DNA of 64,000 bases from Alkalihalobacterium alkalinitrilicum (GCF_002019605.1 NZ_KV917368.1:4633070-4697069), one strand, 5' to 3'; numbered from the stretch's first letter, positions 36,867 through 47,422 are shown. The notes: generated by a model from the letters alone, not told the origin. A program made the numbers and translations.

Positions 36867-37643
36867 ATGGAGACCATTTCTGTAAAAGTGGAGCAACAGA
36901 TTGCCACAATCACTTTAAATCGACCTCCAGCGAACGCCTTATCATCTCTATTATTACAAGAGTTGGCACAGGCCTTTAATGAGGTTGAGCATAATGAAGA
37001 TGTGAGTGTTATCATTCTTCATGGAGAAGGGCGCTTTTTTGCCGCAGGAGCAGACATTAAAGAATTTACTACACTTGAAAGCGGTAACAAGTTTGCTGAA
37101 TTAGCAAGAAAAGGTCAAGAGTTATTAAATCGTATTGAAGCTTTTCCAAAACCAGTAATCGCAGCTATTCATGGTGCGGCTTTAGGTGGAGGATTAGAAA
37201 TAGCAATGGCGTGTCACATTCGTCTAGCGACAGAGGATACGATGTTGGGTCTACCTGAACTTCAGTTAGGGTTAATTCCTGGATTTGCAGGGACGCAACG
37301 GTTACCACGTATCATAGGTAAAGCAAAAGCAACAGAATTAATTTTAACGAGTGAGCCAATTACTGGATCTGAAGCATTATCTTTAGGTCTTATAAATTCC
37401 GTATATTCTGAGCGAGCGCTCATGATGGAAGAAGCTTATAAACTAGCAGGAAAAATTGCAAAGAAAAGTCGTTATACTATGAAGCTAGCATTAGAAGCTT
37501 TATCATATGCACAAGATTCGAATTTTACTGAAGGTTTAGAAAAAGAAGCTGAGCTCTTTGGATTTGCTGGAGAGTCTCATGATAGCAAAGAAGGAATCCA
37601 AGCTTTTCTTGAAAAACGTAAACCAGAATTTCAAAATAAATAA
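36867..37643 (+). CDS. fadB: Enoyl-CoA hydratase FadB
   Basis: Crotonase-fold enzyme that hydrates trans-2-enoyl-CoA in beta-oxidation. The oxyanion-hole segment FFAAGADIKEF and the central motif AAIHGAALGGGLEIAMACHIRLA are present, with the catalytic glutamate in LPELQLGLIPGFAGTQRLPR. ATG 36867 gives 258 residues, the B. subtilis length, but its ribosome site is distant; the in-frame ATG 36843 has GAGG nine bases before it and may be used instead. Second gene of the FadR operon. Confidence 0.92.
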   Translation: METISVKVEQQIATITLNRPPANALSSLLLQELAQAFNEVEHNEDVSVIILHGEGRFFAAGADIKEFTTLESGNKFAELARKGQELLNRIEAFPKPVIAAIHGAALGGGLEIAMACHIRLATEDTMLGLPELQLGLIPGFAGTQRLPRIIGKAKATELILTSEPITGSEALSLGLINSVYSERALMMEEAYKLAGKIAKKSRYTMKLALEALSYAQDSNFTEGLEKEAELFGFAGESHDSKEGIQAFLEKRKPEFQNK

Positions 37644-37669
37644 GTTAACCAATTTAGGGAGGGACTACA

Positions 37670-38440
37670 ATGAATATTTTCGTTATTATGAAACGTACCT
37701 TTGATACGGAAGAAAAGATTGTCCTCAATGGTGGACAAATTGATGACAGCGGAGCTGAATTCATTATCAACCCATACGATGAGTACGCAATTGAAGAAGC
37801 AATCGTTCTTCGTGATGAGCACGGTGGAGAAGTTACTGTTGTAACAGTAGGAACAGAGGATGCTGAAAAAGAACTTCGTACCGCTCTAGCAATGGGTGCT
37901 GATAAAGCAGTTCTTATTGATAGTGAAGACGTTGAAGAGACGGACCAATTCACAACAGCTACTTTGCTTGCAACCTACTTAAAAGACCAAGAGATTGATA
38001 TTATTTTAGGAGGAAACGTAGCGGTAGACGGTGGTTCTGGACAAGTTGGACCTCGTGTTGCTGAAATGCTAGGTATGCCTTCTGTAACGACAATCACTAA
38101 GTTAACGATTGATGGAAATACAGCTACAATCGTACGTGATGTTGAAGGTGATGAGGAAACGGTTGAAGTTTCATTACCGGTACTTGTAACAGCTACACAA
38201 GGCTTAAACGAGCCTCGTTACCCATCTCTTCCAGGGATTATGAAAGCGAAGAAGAAGCCATTAGAAACACTTGATTTAGATGACCTCGATTTAGAAGAAG
38301 AAGATGTAGAAGCAAAATCAAAGACGGTAGAAATCTTACTACCACCACAAAAACAAGCAGGTAAAGTTCTTGAAGGCGAAATGGATGCTCAAGTAAAAGA
38401 ACTGGTTTCATTATTAAAGTCTGAAGCAAAAGTCATATAA
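37670..38440 (+). CDS. etfB: Electron transfer flavoprotein beta subunit
   Basis: The 256-residue beta subunit of ETF takes electrons from acyl-CoA dehydrogenases and passes them to the menaquinone pool. It begins MNIFVIMKRTFDTEEKIVL and contains the AMP-binding region GTEDAEKELRTALAMGADKAVLI and the family signature near residue 185 (TATQGLNEPRYPSLPGIMKAK). AGGGAGGG precedes ATG 37670. It is directly followed by etfA, and the operon with fadR and fadB shows its role in fatty-acid oxidation. Confidence 0.95.
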   Translation: MNIFVIMKRTFDTEEKIVLNGGQIDDSGAEFIINPYDEYAIEEAIVLRDEHGGEVTVVTVGTEDAEKELRTALAMGADKAVLIDSEDVEETDQFTTATLLATYLKDQEIDIILGGNVAVDGGSGQVGPRVAEMLGMPSVTTITKLTIDGNTATIVRDVEGDEETVEVSLPVLVTATQGLNEPRYPSLPGIMKAKKKPLETLDLDDLDLEEEDVEAKSKTVEILLPPQKQAGKVLEGEMDAQVKELVSLLKSEAKVI

Positions 38441-38454
38441 TTGGGGGGATCAAC

Positions 38455-39429
38455 ATGGCAAAAAAAGTACTAGTTTTAGGTGAAATTCGTGAAGGTGAAC
38501 TTCGTAACGTTTCGTTTGAAGCAGTTGCAGCTGCAAAACTAATTGCAGATGGTGGAGAAGTAGTTGCTGCATTATTAGGTGAATCAGTAGGTGACTTAGC
38601 AGACGCTATGATCCATTACGGTGCTGATCGTGTAGTTAAAGTTGAACATGCTGACTTAAAAGTATATACAACAGATGCTTATCAACAAGGCATTCTACAA
38701 GTTATGGACGTTGAACAACCAGAAGGTGTTGTTATGGGACATACTTCAATAGGTAAAGACGTGTCTCCTCGTATTGCTGCGAAATTAAACGCTGGTTTAG
38801 TTTCCGATGTAGTAAACATTGAAGTGGACGGTGGTGAGCCTGTTTTCACACGCCCGATCTACTCTGGTAAAGCCTTTGAGAAAAAGCAAATTGAAGAAGG
38901 AACAGTTCTCGTAACCATTCGTCCAAATAACATTGAGCCATTAGAGAAAGATGAGTCTCGTTCTGGGGATGTTGGAAGTGTTGCTGTAGAAATTAAAGAC
39001 CTTCGTACGATTGTAAAAGAGGTTGTACGTAAAGCTACAGGTGGGGTTGACCTTTCAGAAGCAAAGATTATCGTTTCTGGTGGACGTGGAGTGAAAAGTG
39101 CTGACGGTTTCAAGCCACTTCAAGAACTTGCGGATGTATTAGGCGCTGCAGTAGGTGCATCTCGTGGTGCGTGTGATGCGGAATATTGCGACTACGCTCT
39201 ACAAATCGGGCAAACTGGTAAAGTGGTAACGCCTGACCTTTACTTCGCATTCGGTATTTCTGGAGCAATCCAACATTTAGCGGGTATGTCTAACTCTAAA
39301 GTAATCGTTGCAGTTAACAAAGATCCAGAAGCACCGATCTTTGAAGTTGCGGATTACGGTATTGTTGGTGACTTATTTGATGTAGTACCTTTATTGACAG
39401 AAGAGCTTAAAAAAGTAGTTGTATCTTAA
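38455..39429 (+). CDS. etfA: Electron transfer flavoprotein alpha subunit
   Basis: The 324-residue alpha subunit binds FAD in its C-terminal domain: motifs [46 protein letters not shown] and NKDPEAPIF run from about 200 to 300. The residue pattern around GASR ([16 protein letters not shown]) differs slightly from the common form, but no key element is missing. GGGGGGAT precedes ATG 38455. It is the last gene of the operon; a terminator follows. Confidence 0.96.
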   Translation: MAKKVLVLGEIREGELRNVSFEAVAAAKLIADGGEVVAALLGESVGDLADAMIHYGADRVVKVEHADLKVYTTDAYQQGILQVMDVEQPEGVVMGHTSIGKDVSPRIAAKLNAGLVSDVVNIEVDGGEPVFTRPIYSGKAFEKKQIEEGTVLVTIRPNNIEPLEKDESRSGDVGSVAVEIKDLRTIVKEVVRKATGGVDLSEAKIIVSGGRGVKSADGFKPLQELADVLGAAVGASRGACDAEYCDYALQIGQTGKVVTPDLYFAFGISGAIQHLAGMSNSKVIVAVNKDPEAPIFEVADYGIVGDLFDVVPLLTEELKKVVVS

Positions 39430-39440
39430 TAAAGTAAGAG

Positions 39441-39470
39441 AAAAGCCGTCTCATTTTGAGGCGGTTTTTT
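39441..39470 (+). terminator. Terminator of fadR-fadB-etfBA
   Basis: AAAGCCGTCTC-attt-GAGGCGGTTTTTT. Confidence 0.8.
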
Positions 39471-39543
39471 GGAATTATAATTTTACATATTAAATAAAGG
39501 TATGAAGAGACATAAACAATTCAACCGTATTCGAGTGAAGAGC

Positions 39544-39619
39544 GTTATTTTTTTGTGAAAATGGGTATGATACATAGGTGAGCAACATAATAGCATTCGG
39601 AATACCGTAGTGTTATAAT
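39544..39619 (+). promoter_or_regulatory. trxA promoters: candidate SigB and SigA sites
   Basis: GTTATT (39544-39549), 13 bases, GGGTAT (39563-39568) fits the SigB type GTTTAA-N13-15-GGGTAT. TGTTATAAT (39611-39619) is an extended -10 for SigA. B. subtilis trxA is known to have both kinds. Confidence 0.6.
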
Positions 39620-39661
39620 TCATTTTGTAGAAGAAGTTGGATTATAAGGAGGAAATTAATA

Positions 39662-39976
39662 ATGGCAATTGTAAATGCTACTGACCAAAACTTTGCAACT
39701 GAAACTGGTGAAGGTGTTGTATTAGCGGACTTCTGGGCTCCGTGGTGCGGACCGTGTAAAATGATCGCTCCTGTTTTAACAGAACTAGAGGAAGAAATGG
39801 GCGACAAAGTGAAAATCGTCAAATTAGATGTTGATGAAAATCAACAAACGGCTGGGAAATTCGGTGTTATGAGTATCCCTACTCTAATGGTTTTCAAAAA
39901 CGGTGAAAAAGTGGACCAAGTTGTTGGTTTCCAACCGAAAGAAGCGCTTGTTGAGCTAATAAATAAACATCTATAA
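39662..39976 (+). CDS. trxA: Thioredoxin TrxA
   Basis: A 104-residue cytoplasmic disulfide reductase. The active site WCGPC is at Cys29 and Cys32 and the cis-proline is in [15 protein letters not shown] precedes ATG 39662. The gene lies between etfA and uvrC, as in B. subtilis, but a group II intron now separates it from uvrC. Candidate stress (SigB) and housekeeping promoters lie upstream. Confidence 0.98.
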   Translation: MAIVNATDQNFATETGEGVVLADFWAPWCGPCKMIAPVLTELEEEMGDKVKIVKLDVDENQQTAGKFGVMSIPTLMVFKNGEKVDQVVGFQPKEALVELINKHL

Positions 39977-39986
39977 TCAATAGACC

Positions 39987-40014
39987 CGACTCCGTTCTGC
40001 GGAGTCTTTTTATT
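39987..40014 (+). terminator. Terminator of trxA, also the intron insertion target
   Basis: GACTCCG-ttctg-CGGAGTC followed by TTTTTATT; the group II intron begins at the next base. Confidence 0.85.
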
Positions 40015-41870
40015 GTGTGCCAGGCATGGCAACTATCTAGGTGGTGAAAGTCCACTGTGGGGGTACACATCGACCAACCACTAAGGAAGCGCAAGGTACT
40101 TATCGTGAGGTAAGGGCTAGAGGAAGCGTGGAATAAAATCTTGGCTCGACGAACAGAAATCGGATACCAAGGCTTTATAAAGGGATGAGGCTCCATGACA
40201 AGGCAAAGTCCAAAAGATGTGCGTAACTTTATAGAGTAAATCAGGCGAGTAAAAGAGGAAAGATAGTTGTCTTACCCTGGGAGATCTTGCGAATGTACAT
40301 ATGTACATTCGACAAAGGTTAACCGCAAGAAGTCAGCAGAAGCCATAGTAATGAGTAATCTCATGAAGGGCTGAACAATTTATAGTGTTTCAACGCCACG
40401 AATGCGTAAGTGACGAACTCCGAATGTGTTAATGGTGAAAGAATGAGCGTATCTCAAAGGATAGCCAAAATGGAGCTATCACTTACTACGTGAGAGGAGA
40501 GGAGAAACGAGTGTGAAGCTTTTAGAGCAGATTTTAAGTAATCAAAACATGAACGAAGCTTACCTGCGTGTTTATAGAAATAAGGGTGCAAGTGGGGTCG
40601 ACGGAGTAACAGTCGACGAACTAAAACAATATCTGAAAGAGAACAAGGATGAACTGCGCCAGCGCATCAGAACAAGAAAATACCAACCACAAGCTGCCTT
40701 AAGAGTGGAGATCCCAAAAGAAAATGGAAAGATGCGCAAATTGGGAATACCAACAGTAGTGGATAGGGTAGTTCAACAAGCAATTCACCAAGTACTTAGT
40801 CCGATATTCGAAAAGCAGTTCAGTGAATTCAGTTACGGCTTTAGACCAAAAAGAAGTTGTGAGATGGCAATTATAAAAAGCTTGGAATATCTGAATGATG
40901 GACACGATTGGATAGTGGACATTGACCTTGAAAGATTCTTCGATACAGTCCACCACGATAAACTCATGCGAATTATTGCCAACACAATAGATGATGGAGA
41001 CGTTATCTCTCTAATAAGAAAATATCTTGTTAGTGGGGTCATGGTGAATGGGAAATATGAAGAAACACCAATCGGGACTCCGCAAGGAGGTAACCTCAGT
41101 CCATTATTGAGTAATATTATGTTGAATGAACTCGATAAGGAATTAGAAAGTAGAGGATTACGATTCATAAGATACGCTGATGACGCACTCATCTTTGTGA
41201 AAAGCGAAAAAGCCGCTGACAGAGTGATGAAATCAATCGTGAGATTTATAGAAGAGAAATTAGGATTGATAGTAAATGCCGAAAAGAGTAAAGTTTCTCG
41301 CCCAAAAGAGTTAAAATTCTTGGGATTTGGGTATTATTATGATCCTAATAACAAGAGATATCAAGTGCGGCCTCATCCAATTTCAGTACAGAAATTTCAA
41401 AGGAAGCTTCGACAATTGACAAAGCGAAATTGGAGTGTTCCGTTAGACTACCGAATACTGAAACTGAAACAAGTCATATTCGGATGGGTGAATTACTTTA
41501 GAATCGCAAATATGAAAACAGCAATGAGTCGAATAGATAAGAAATTACGCTCAAGATTAAGGGTAATCATCTGGAAACAATGGAAGGTAGCGAAAAAACA
41601 AATCAAGTCGCTAACTCAATTAGGGATACCTGAAGAAGAAGCGAAAGGATTAACGTTCTGCCGGAAAGGTTATCGGTATATCGGAGTATCGAAAGTTGTT
41701 CAAAAAGCAATCTCAAACAAAAGACTAAAACAAAGGGGAGTACCCTCTGCTTTAGAACGTTACTTAAAAGTACACACTGTAATATAAATTGAAACGCCGT
41801 ATACGAGACCCGTATGTACGGTGTTGTGAGAGGGGCGAAAATAGGTTAACTTATTTTCCACCTACTCGAT
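40015..41870 (+). mobile_element. Group IIC intron
   Basis: The element starts GTGTGCCAGGC, a bacterial group II 5' end (GUGYG). Domain V is readable near 41791-41825 (AACGCCGTATACG...CGTATGTACGGTGTT), domain VI follows, and the 3' end is CCTACTCGAT at 41861-41870. The total of about 1.86 kb, the ORF in domain IV without an endonuclease, and insertion right behind a terminator hairpin are all class C features. Both ends and the ORF look intact, so it may be active. The exact boundaries could shift by a base or two. Confidence 0.85.
40513..41787 (+). CDS. ltrA: Group II intron reverse transcriptase/maturase
   Basis: The 424-residue intron-encoded protein acts in splicing and retrohoming. Reverse transcriptase motifs are in order: RVEIPKENGKMRKLGIPTV (RT2), FSYGFRPKRSC (RT3), DIDLERFFDTVHHD (RT4), GTPQGGNLSPLLSN (RT5/RT4) and the catalytic RYADD (YADD at 221-224), followed by the thumb/maturase X domain. 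No HNH endonuclease domain follows, as expected for class C. GTG 40513 follows AGGAGAGGAG. No frameshift or stop is seen. Confidence 0.93.
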   Translation: MKLLEQILSNQNMNEAYLRVYRNKGASGVDGVTVDELKQYLKENKDELRQRIRTRKYQPQAALRVEIPKENGKMRKLGIPTVVDRVVQQAIHQVLSPIFEKQFSEFSYGFRPKRSCEMAIIKSLEYLNDGHDWIVDIDLERFFDTVHHDKLMRIIANTIDDGDVISLIRKYLVSGVMVNGKYEETPIGTPQGGNLSPLLSNIMLNELDKELESRGLRFIRYADDALIFVKSEKAADRVMKSIVRFIEEKLGLIVNAEKSKVSRPKELKFLGFGYYYDPNNKRYQVRPHPISVQKFQRKLRQLTKRNWSVPLDYRILKLKQVIFGWVNYFRIANMKTAMSRIDKKLRSRLRVIIWKQWKVAKKQIKSLTQLGIPEEEAKGLTFCRKGYRYIGVSKVVQKAISNKRLKQRGVPSALERYLKVHTVI

Positions 41871-41947
41871 TTTGATAAAAATTCATAATCTATTTTGTTG
41901 CAAAAACCTTCCCTATTGAGAACAATAGAGGTAAGGGAGGAAAAAGG

Positions 41948-43732
41948 ATGTCTACTCTAAAAGAAAAGCTAGCGGTACTTCCAGATCAACCAGGATGTTA
42001 TTTAATGAAAGATCGTCAAGGGACGATTATATATGTTGGTAAAGCAAAGGTCCTTAAAAATCGAGTACGCTCATACTTTACTGGAACACATGATGCGAAA
42101 ACACAACGGCTCGTAAGTGAAATAGCCGATTTCGAATATATTATTACATCATCTAATATTGAAGCACTCATACTGGAAATGAATTTAATCAAAAAACACG
42201 AACCTAAGTATAACGTAATGCTGAAAGATGATAAATCGTATCCGTATTTGAAGATTACGTCTGAAGAGCATCCCCGCTTAATTACGACACGTAATGTAAA
42301 AAAAGATGGAGGAAAATATTTTGGACCATATCCAAATGCAGGGGCAGCTACTGAAACAAAAAAGCTACTAGATAGGCTTTATCCTTTGCGAAAATGTAGT
42401 ACACTACCAGACCGAGTTTGTCTTTATTATCATATTGGTCAGTGTTTGGCCCCATGTGTTCAGGAAGTAACGAAGGAACAAAATCAAGAAATGGTTCATG
42501 AAATTACAAGGTTTTTAAAATATGGACATGAAGCTGTCAAAAATCAATTGTTCGATAAAATGAATAAAGCAGCAGAAGAATTAAATTTTGAACGAGCTAA
42601 AGAGTTAAGAGATTTGATTCAACAAATGGAAATGGTCATGGAAAAACAAAAGATGTCGATCAATGATAAAGTCGACCGTGATGTATTTGCTTATGCGTAT
42701 GATAAAGGGTGGATGTGTGTTCAAGTCTTTTTTGTGAGACAAGGGAAGTTGATCGAAAGAGATGTTTCCATTTTTCCATTCTATCAAGATCCACTTGATG
42801 ACGTATTAACCTTTATTGGGCAATTTTATTTAAAAAAAGATCATGTGAAGCCAACAGAAATTCTCGTGCCTGAAGAAATTGAAGCTGACTTAGTTGAACA
42901 ATTACTTTCAGTAAAGGTCGCGCAACCGAAAAAAGGAAAAAAGAAAGATCTCTTAAATTTAGCGACCAAAAATGCAGAAGTAGCACTAAAAGAAAAATTT
43001 ACACTTATTGAAAGAAATGAAGAACGAACGATTAAAGCTGTTGAAAATTTAGGGAAAGCCCTCGGAATTTCAACACCTTATCGAATAGAAGCGTTTGATA
43101 ATTCGAATATTCAAGGAACCGACCCCGTATCTGCGATGATTACTTTTGTCGATGGAAAGCCGAGTAAGAAGGATTACAGAAAGTATAAAGTAAAAGACGT
43201 TGAAGGACCTGACGATTATGCATCCATGCGAGAAGTCGTTTATCGTCGGTATTTGCGTCTTTTAAAAGAGAATGGTCCATTTCCTGACCTTATTGTTATT
43301 GATGGCGGAAAAGGACAAATTTCAGCCGCACAAAGTGTTTTAGAAGATCAATTAGGATTAACGATACCAGTGTGTGGTTTAGCGAAAGATGAAAAACATC
43401 GAACTTCTCAGCTACTAATGGGTGATCCTCCCGAAGTCGTTCCTTTAAAAAGAGATAGTCACGAATTTTATTTATTGCAGAGAATACAAGATGAGGTCCA
43501 CCGGTTTGCAATAACATTTCACCGACAGGCTCGAAGTAAAACCCTTTTTTCATCTGTACTGGATGATATTCCAGGTGTAGGAGAAAAGAGACGAAGAAAG
43601 CTTTTGAAACACTTTGGTTCCATAAAAAAAATGAAAGAAGCAACGATAGAAGAATATAAAAAAATAGCCATCCCAGAAAAAATCGCTACCGAAATTTTAC
43701 GTGTATTGAATAGTAACGATCAGAAAAAGTAA
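41948..43732 (+). CDS. uvrC: Excinuclease ABC subunit UvrC
   Basis: Makes both incisions in nucleotide excision repair with UvrB. The 594-residue protein has the GIY-YIG nuclease ([20 protein letters not shown], about 15-34), the UVR motif that binds UvrB (about 195-232), the RNase H-like nuclease ([15 protein letters not shown], about 381) and C-terminal HhH motifs ([20 protein letters not shown]). GGGAGG lies before ATG 41948. In B. subtilis it follows trxA; here the intron lies between. Confidence 0.97.
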   Translation: MSTLKEKLAVLPDQPGCYLMKDRQGTIIYVGKAKVLKNRVRSYFTGTHDAKTQRLVSEIADFEYIITSSNIEALILEMNLIKKHEPKYNVMLKDDKSYPYLKITSEEHPRLITTRNVKKDGGKYFGPYPNAGAATETKKLLDRLYPLRKCSTLPDRVCLYYHIGQCLAPCVQEVTKEQNQEMVHEITRFLKYGHEAVKNQLFDKMNKAAEELNFERAKELRDLIQQMEMVMEKQKMSINDKVDRDVFAYAYDKGWMCVQVFFVRQGKLIERDVSIFPFYQDPLDDVLTFIGQFYLKKDHVKPTEILVPEEIEADLVEQLLSVKVAQPKKGKKKDLLNLATKNAEVALKEKFTLIERNEERTIKAVENLGKALGISTPYRIEAFDNSNIQGTDPVSAMITFVDGKPSKKDYRKYKVKDVEGPDDYASMREVVYRRYLRLLKENGPFPDLIVIDGGKGQISAAQSVLEDQLGLTIPVCGLAKDEKHRTSQLLMGDPPEVVPLKRDSHEFYLLQRIQDEVHRFAITFHRQARSKTLFSSVLDDIPGVGEKRRRKLLKHFGSIKKMKEATIEEYKKIAIPEKIATEILRVLNSNDQKK

Positions 43733-43805
43733 TTGTCATATCGACTTTATTCTGCTAGAATAAGAACAACTAAATATACCGAACTTCTAATTAATTGAAG
43801 TGGTG

Positions 43806-44058
43806 GTAGAGGTGCGAAAACCAATAGTAAGCAAAGTGAGGGTGATGAGTTCAAAGACCTTTGCAGAAAGGGGAATTCGCCGAAGTGTTGAGAGTTACAT
43901 CGCTCTTAATGCTGGACCTGTATTGAACAAGTGCAGGGCTGTCACGCAACCAACCCAAAAGTTGTGTGGAGAACTATCTCACGGAGCAAGGGAACAACTA
44001 TTACCTTCTGGTATTCCAAGCAACGGTGAGGACTTATCCTTTTCTGTTGCTTTTTTTG
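43806..44058 (+). promoter_or_regulatory. Lysine riboswitch (L box) of lysC
   Basis: The conserved L-box blocks are in order: GAGGTGCG...AATAGTAAG, AAAGGGGAATTCGCCGAAGTG, TGCTGG, AGGGCTGTCACGC and TGTGGAGAACTATCTCACGG. A terminator follows (AGCAACGG.../TCTGTTGCT plus T-run, 44018-44057). Lysine binding should cause early termination. A 92-codon open frame here is an accident. Confidence 0.95.
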
Positions 44059-44091
44059 TTTTCTTTCTCCCTAAATGAAAGGATGAAAAAC

Positions 44092-45321
44092 ATGTCAATT
44101 ATAGTACAAAAATACGGTGGGACATCGGTTGGTTCTGTAGAACGAATCGAGCATGTTGCTGGCCGTGTGGCAAAGACGGTAGAACAAGGAAATCAAGTTG
44201 TTGTCGTAGTGTCTGCGATGGGTAAAACAACGGATCAATTAGTGACGTTAGCATCTGAAATATCAGACAAGCCGAGTAAACGTGAAATGGATATGCTGTT
44301 AACAACAGGGGAGCAAGTGACCATTTCTTTATTAGCTATGGCTCTTCAACAAAGAGGACTAGGAGCTATTTCAATGACCGGGTGGCAAGCTGGTATTGTA
44401 ACAGAAGAAAACCACGGAAGCGCTCGGATTATCGATATCCAAACTGAGAAAATGGAAACTCAGCTTTCTTTAGGGAATGTGGTTATTGTCGCTGGATTTC
44501 AAGGATCTTCAGAACATGGAGAAATTACGACGCTAGGCAGAGGCGGTTCGGATACGACAGCCGTTGCGTTAGCCGCAGCATTGAAAGCAGAACGATGTGA
44601 TATTTATACGGATGTAACAGGGGTATATACGACAGACCCTCGTTATATTGATGAAGCTAGAAAGTTACATTCAATTTCTTATGATGAAATGTTAGAAATG
44701 GCTAACTTAGGTGCGGGTGTTTTACATCCGAGAGCTGTCGAGTTTGCAAAAAATTATCAAGTGAAGCTAATGGTTGCTTCAAGTATAGTTGAAGAAGTAG
44801 GAACCTTAATCGAGGAGGAAGTTTCAATGGAACAAAATTTAGTCGTCCGTGGAATTGCATTTGAAAATGACGTAACGAAAATTACAGTTTCAGGTTTACC
44901 AAACGAAATAGGAACATTGTCCGACGTGTTTACATTATTATCAAACCATGGAATTAATGTAGATATTATTATACAAAATCAAATTGCTGAACAAAAATCA
45001 AGTGTTTCGTTTTCGACGAGTCGCTCATCGTTAGAAGAGACTTTATCTGTACTGAAAAAGCACCAAGAGGAACTTCAATTTGAAGAAGTAGTACATGAAG
45101 GGGATTTGGCCAAAGTGTCGATTATCGGTTCTGGGATGATTTCAAATCCTGGTGTAGCAGCGCAAATGTTTAAAATTTTAGCTGAACATGAAATTTTAAT
45201 TAAAATGGTAAGTACATCTGAAATCAAAGTGTCCGCTTTAGTTGAAGAAGGTGTTATGGTACCTGCAGTTGAAGCACTTCATCGTGCTTTTCAATTAGAT
45301 GAACTAGAAGTAATGATTTAA
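44092..45321 (+). CDS. lysC: Aspartate kinase II (lysine-sensitive) LysC
   Basis: First step of lysine, threonine, methionine and diaminopimelate synthesis: phosphorylation of aspartate. The kinase domain (1-240) begins [17 protein letters not shown] and holds [16 protein letters not shown]; two ACT domains for lysine binding follow. The frame is open farther upstream into the riboswitch, but ATG 44092 with AAAGG gives 409 residues as in B. subtilis. An internal ATG at 44827 with GAGGAGG would yield the known separate beta subunit. It is controlled by the lysine riboswitch. Confidence 0.97.
   Translation: MSIIVQKYGGTSVGSVERIEHVAGRVAKTVEQGNQVVVVVSAMGKTTDQLVTLASEISDKPSKREMDMLLTTGEQVTISLLAMALQQRGLGAISMTGWQAGIVTEENHGSARIIDIQTEKMETQLSLGNVVIVAGFQGSSEHGEITTLGRGGSDTTAVALAAALKAERCDIYTDVTGVYTTDPRYIDEARKLHSISYDEMLEMANLGAGVLHPRAVEFAKNYQVKLMVASSIVEEVGTLIEEEVSMEQNLVVRGIAFENDVTKITVSGLPNEIGTLSDVFTLLSNHGINVDIIIQNQIAEQKSSVSFSTSRSSLEETLSVLKKHQEELQFEEVVHEGDLAKVSIIGSGMISNPGVAAQMFKILAEHEILIKMVSTSEIKVSALVEEGVMVPAVEALHRAFQLDELEVMI
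44812..44829 (+). promoter_or_regulatory. Internal translation start for the LysC beta subunit
   Basis: GAGGAGG at 44812-44818 precedes the in-frame ATG 44827 (residue 246, [12 protein letters not shown]) by eight bases. B. subtilis LysC is known to make its beta subunit by such internal initiation. Confidence 0.75.
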
Positions 45322-45364
45322 ATAATGATGCGGAAGTAGCTAGAAAAGCACGAATATATGAATG

Positions 45365-45403
45365 CCCCACTTTATCTAATGAAATTAGATAAAGTGGGGT
45401 TAT
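45365..45403. terminator. Hairpin between convergent lysC and yslB
   Basis: CCCCACTTTATCTAAT-gaa-ATTAGATAAAGTGGGG, a perfect 16-bp stem followed on the plus strand by TTATT. Probably ends lysC; the minus-strand U-tract is poor. Confidence 0.7.
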
Positions 45404-45412
45404 TAAACTTTT

Positions 45413-45838
45413 CTATTCGATAGGGTCTTTTCTATCCCACTTTAGCGTAATAAGTGCTTTATCTTTTTTTTCTTGGACGATAGCTTCTGTTATTAGCTTC
45501 TTTTTATATTCATATTGTTCAGCTAAAAAACCAGCTTCTAATTGATACGTCACAGCTAACTTTTCGTTATGATATGGAGAAACGAGTTGAAAGTTGATTT
45601 CATCTTTCTTTTCTTTTAGTACAGTAAGATTTCCCCATCCTACTTTTGTAAAAAAGTCAATGATATCTTCTAGGCTTTCTTGTTGATATTTTCTAGCGAT
45701 ACTTTTTCCAGCCCAGTACAAAATACTTTCATGATCTTTACCTAATAAGTCATCCATAAGAATATTTCGAATGATATGGTGCCCAAGTAAGGGAACAACT
45801 TGATCACTATTTAATAAGGTCTGTTCATTTATTTTCAT
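45413..45838 (-). CDS. yslB: DUF2507 protein YslB
   Basis: A 141-residue soluble protein of the DUF2507 family, an alpha/beta fold related to the V4R heme/ligand domains. It has the family segments LLGHHIIRNILMDDLLGKDHESILYWAGKSIAR and EDIIDFFTKVGWG. The function is not established. It lies on the minus strand between lysC and a potassium transporter gene; in B. subtilis it lies between lysC/uvrC and sdhC. Confidence 0.86.
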   Translation of the reverse strand: MKINEQTLLNSDQVVPLLGHHIIRNILMDDLLGKDHESILYWAGKSIARKYQQESLEDIIDFFTKVGWGNLTVLKEKKDEINFQLVSPYHNEKLAVTYQLEAGFLAEQYEYKKKLITEAIVQEKKDKALITLKWDRKDPIE

Positions 45839-45975
45839 TTATGTAAACCCCTCTCTAATCATTTATTATAATCACTCAATTTGTTTTTCTCTATGTTCTA
45901 TTTGTTGGATTTTAAATTTACTTTCTATTTTTGATCATGGTATACTAAACCGCGAATGAACATGGAGGTAAATTT

Positions 45976-47325
45976 ATGAAATTAGCACTAAACCAGTTTC
46001 TTACTCCTTTTCGAATTATATTATTATCCTATATCATTGCAATGGTACTTTTTAGTATTCTTTTGTTTCTACCGATTTCCCAACAATCTGGCGTAAAGCT
46101 TACCTTTTCTGAAGCATTATTTACTTCTGTTAGTGCGGTTAGTGTAACGGGTTTAACGGTAGTAAATGTATCAGAAACATATAGTTATATTGGCATTTTA
46201 TTTTTAGCTCTTGCGATTCAATTAGGTGGAATCGGTATAATGACGTTAGGAACGTTTGTATGGATGCTATTTGGAAAAAAAATTATTCTATCCCAACGTA
46301 TGCTTATCATGGTTGACCAAAACCAAAATACATTTTCTGGTCTCGTTAATTTAATGAGGGGAATTTTATTTGTTGCTTTAATTATTGAATTAATTGGAGC
46401 TGTTATATTAGGTACATATTATATTCGCTACTTTGATACGGTTGGTGAAGCTTACTATCAAGGGGCATTTGCATCGTTAAGCGCATTTACAAATGCGGGA
46501 TTTGATATTACAGGGCAGTCTTTAATTCCGTTTGCTAATGACTACTATGTTCAATTGGTTGTCATTTTACTAATTTTTGCGGGTGCGATTGGTTTTCCAG
46601 TCCTAATGGAAGTAAGAGAATATTTCTCAAAGGAAAACCCTAATTTTAAGTTTAGCTTGTTTACGAAAATTACAACAACAACATATTTTGCTGTGTTTTT
46701 AATCGGAGTGGTCGGTATATGGTTACTTGAAGCAGGCCATTTTTATGAAGGTTTAACTTGGCATCAGCAATTATTTTATTCTGTTTTTAATTCAGCCACA
46801 GCTAGAAGTGGTGGTTTAGCAACGATGGATGTATCTGACCTAAGTTTAGCGACGTTATTATTCATTTCAGGGTTGATGATAATAGGGGCGAGTCCATCTT
46901 CAGTTGGTGGTGGAATTCGTACAACTACATTAGCCGTTATGTTTTTGACCATTTGGAGTTTTGCTTTAGGTAAAACCGATGTAAAAGTTTTTGGTAGACA
47001 AATTCACCCAGAAGATCGCCAAAAAGCATTTATTGTGTTAAGTGTATTTATCTTATTATTATTCAGTGCTGTCATTCTTATCGCAGCTTTTGAAAGTGGG
47101 AATAACATTCCATTAATGGCGATTATATTTGAAACGGCATCTGCGTTCGGAACGTGTGGCCTTTCAATGGGGATAACAGCTGACTTAAATTTTGCAAGTC
47201 AATTTATACTCATGATTTTAATGTTTATAGGACGGGTTGGGTTAATTGCCTTTTTATTCTCTATCCGTCGTAAAGAAACGAAAAGTCATTATAAATATCC
47301 AACAGAACGGATTATTATTGGGTAA
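45976..47325 (+). CDS. Ktr/Trk-type potassium uptake channel subunit
   Basis: A 449-residue membrane protein of the KtrB/KtrD (TrkH) family, which forms the ion pathway and works with a KtrA/KtrC gating ring not found in this window. Four pore-loop repeats are visible: SVTGLTVV (about 56), FTNAGFD (about 175), ATARSGGLAT (about 275) and AFGTCGLSMG (about 390), each after a membrane helix. GGAGG precedes ATG 45976. Length equals B. subtilis KtrD, but the type cannot be decided here. It stands between yslB and sdhC, where B. subtilis has none. Confidence 0.9.
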   Translation: MKLALNQFLTPFRIILLSYIIAMVLFSILLFLPISQQSGVKLTFSEALFTSVSAVSVTGLTVVNVSETYSYIGILFLALAIQLGGIGIMTLGTFVWMLFGKKIILSQRMLIMVDQNQNTFSGLVNLMRGILFVALIIELIGAVILGTYYIRYFDTVGEAYYQGAFASLSAFTNAGFDITGQSLIPFANDYYVQLVVILLIFAGAIGFPVLMEVREYFSKENPNFKFSLFTKITTTTYFAVFLIGVVGIWLLEAGHFYEGLTWHQQLFYSVFNSATARSGGLATMDVSDLSLATLLFISGLMIIGASPSSVGGGIRTTTLAVMFLTIWSFALGKTDVKVFGRQIHPEDRQKAFIVLSVFILLLFSAVILIAAFESGNNIPLMAIIFETASAFGTCGLSMGITADLNFASQFILMILMFIGRVGLIAFLFSIRRKETKSHYKYPTERIIIG

Positions 47326-47422
47326 CATAATTCGACAAGAAAAAAATTAGAAAAACCATAACATTGTATGAATAGAAATTTATGTCTATTTTCTTATTTT
47401 ATATCACAAATAGGGTGAAATG

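Noticed and set aside
43800-44078. 92-codon ORF before lysC
   Set aside because: It lies wholly within the lysine riboswitch and its terminator.
43966-44091. 42-codon N-terminal extension of LysC
   Set aside because: It reads through the riboswitch terminator; ATG 44092 has a ribosome site and the family N-terminus.
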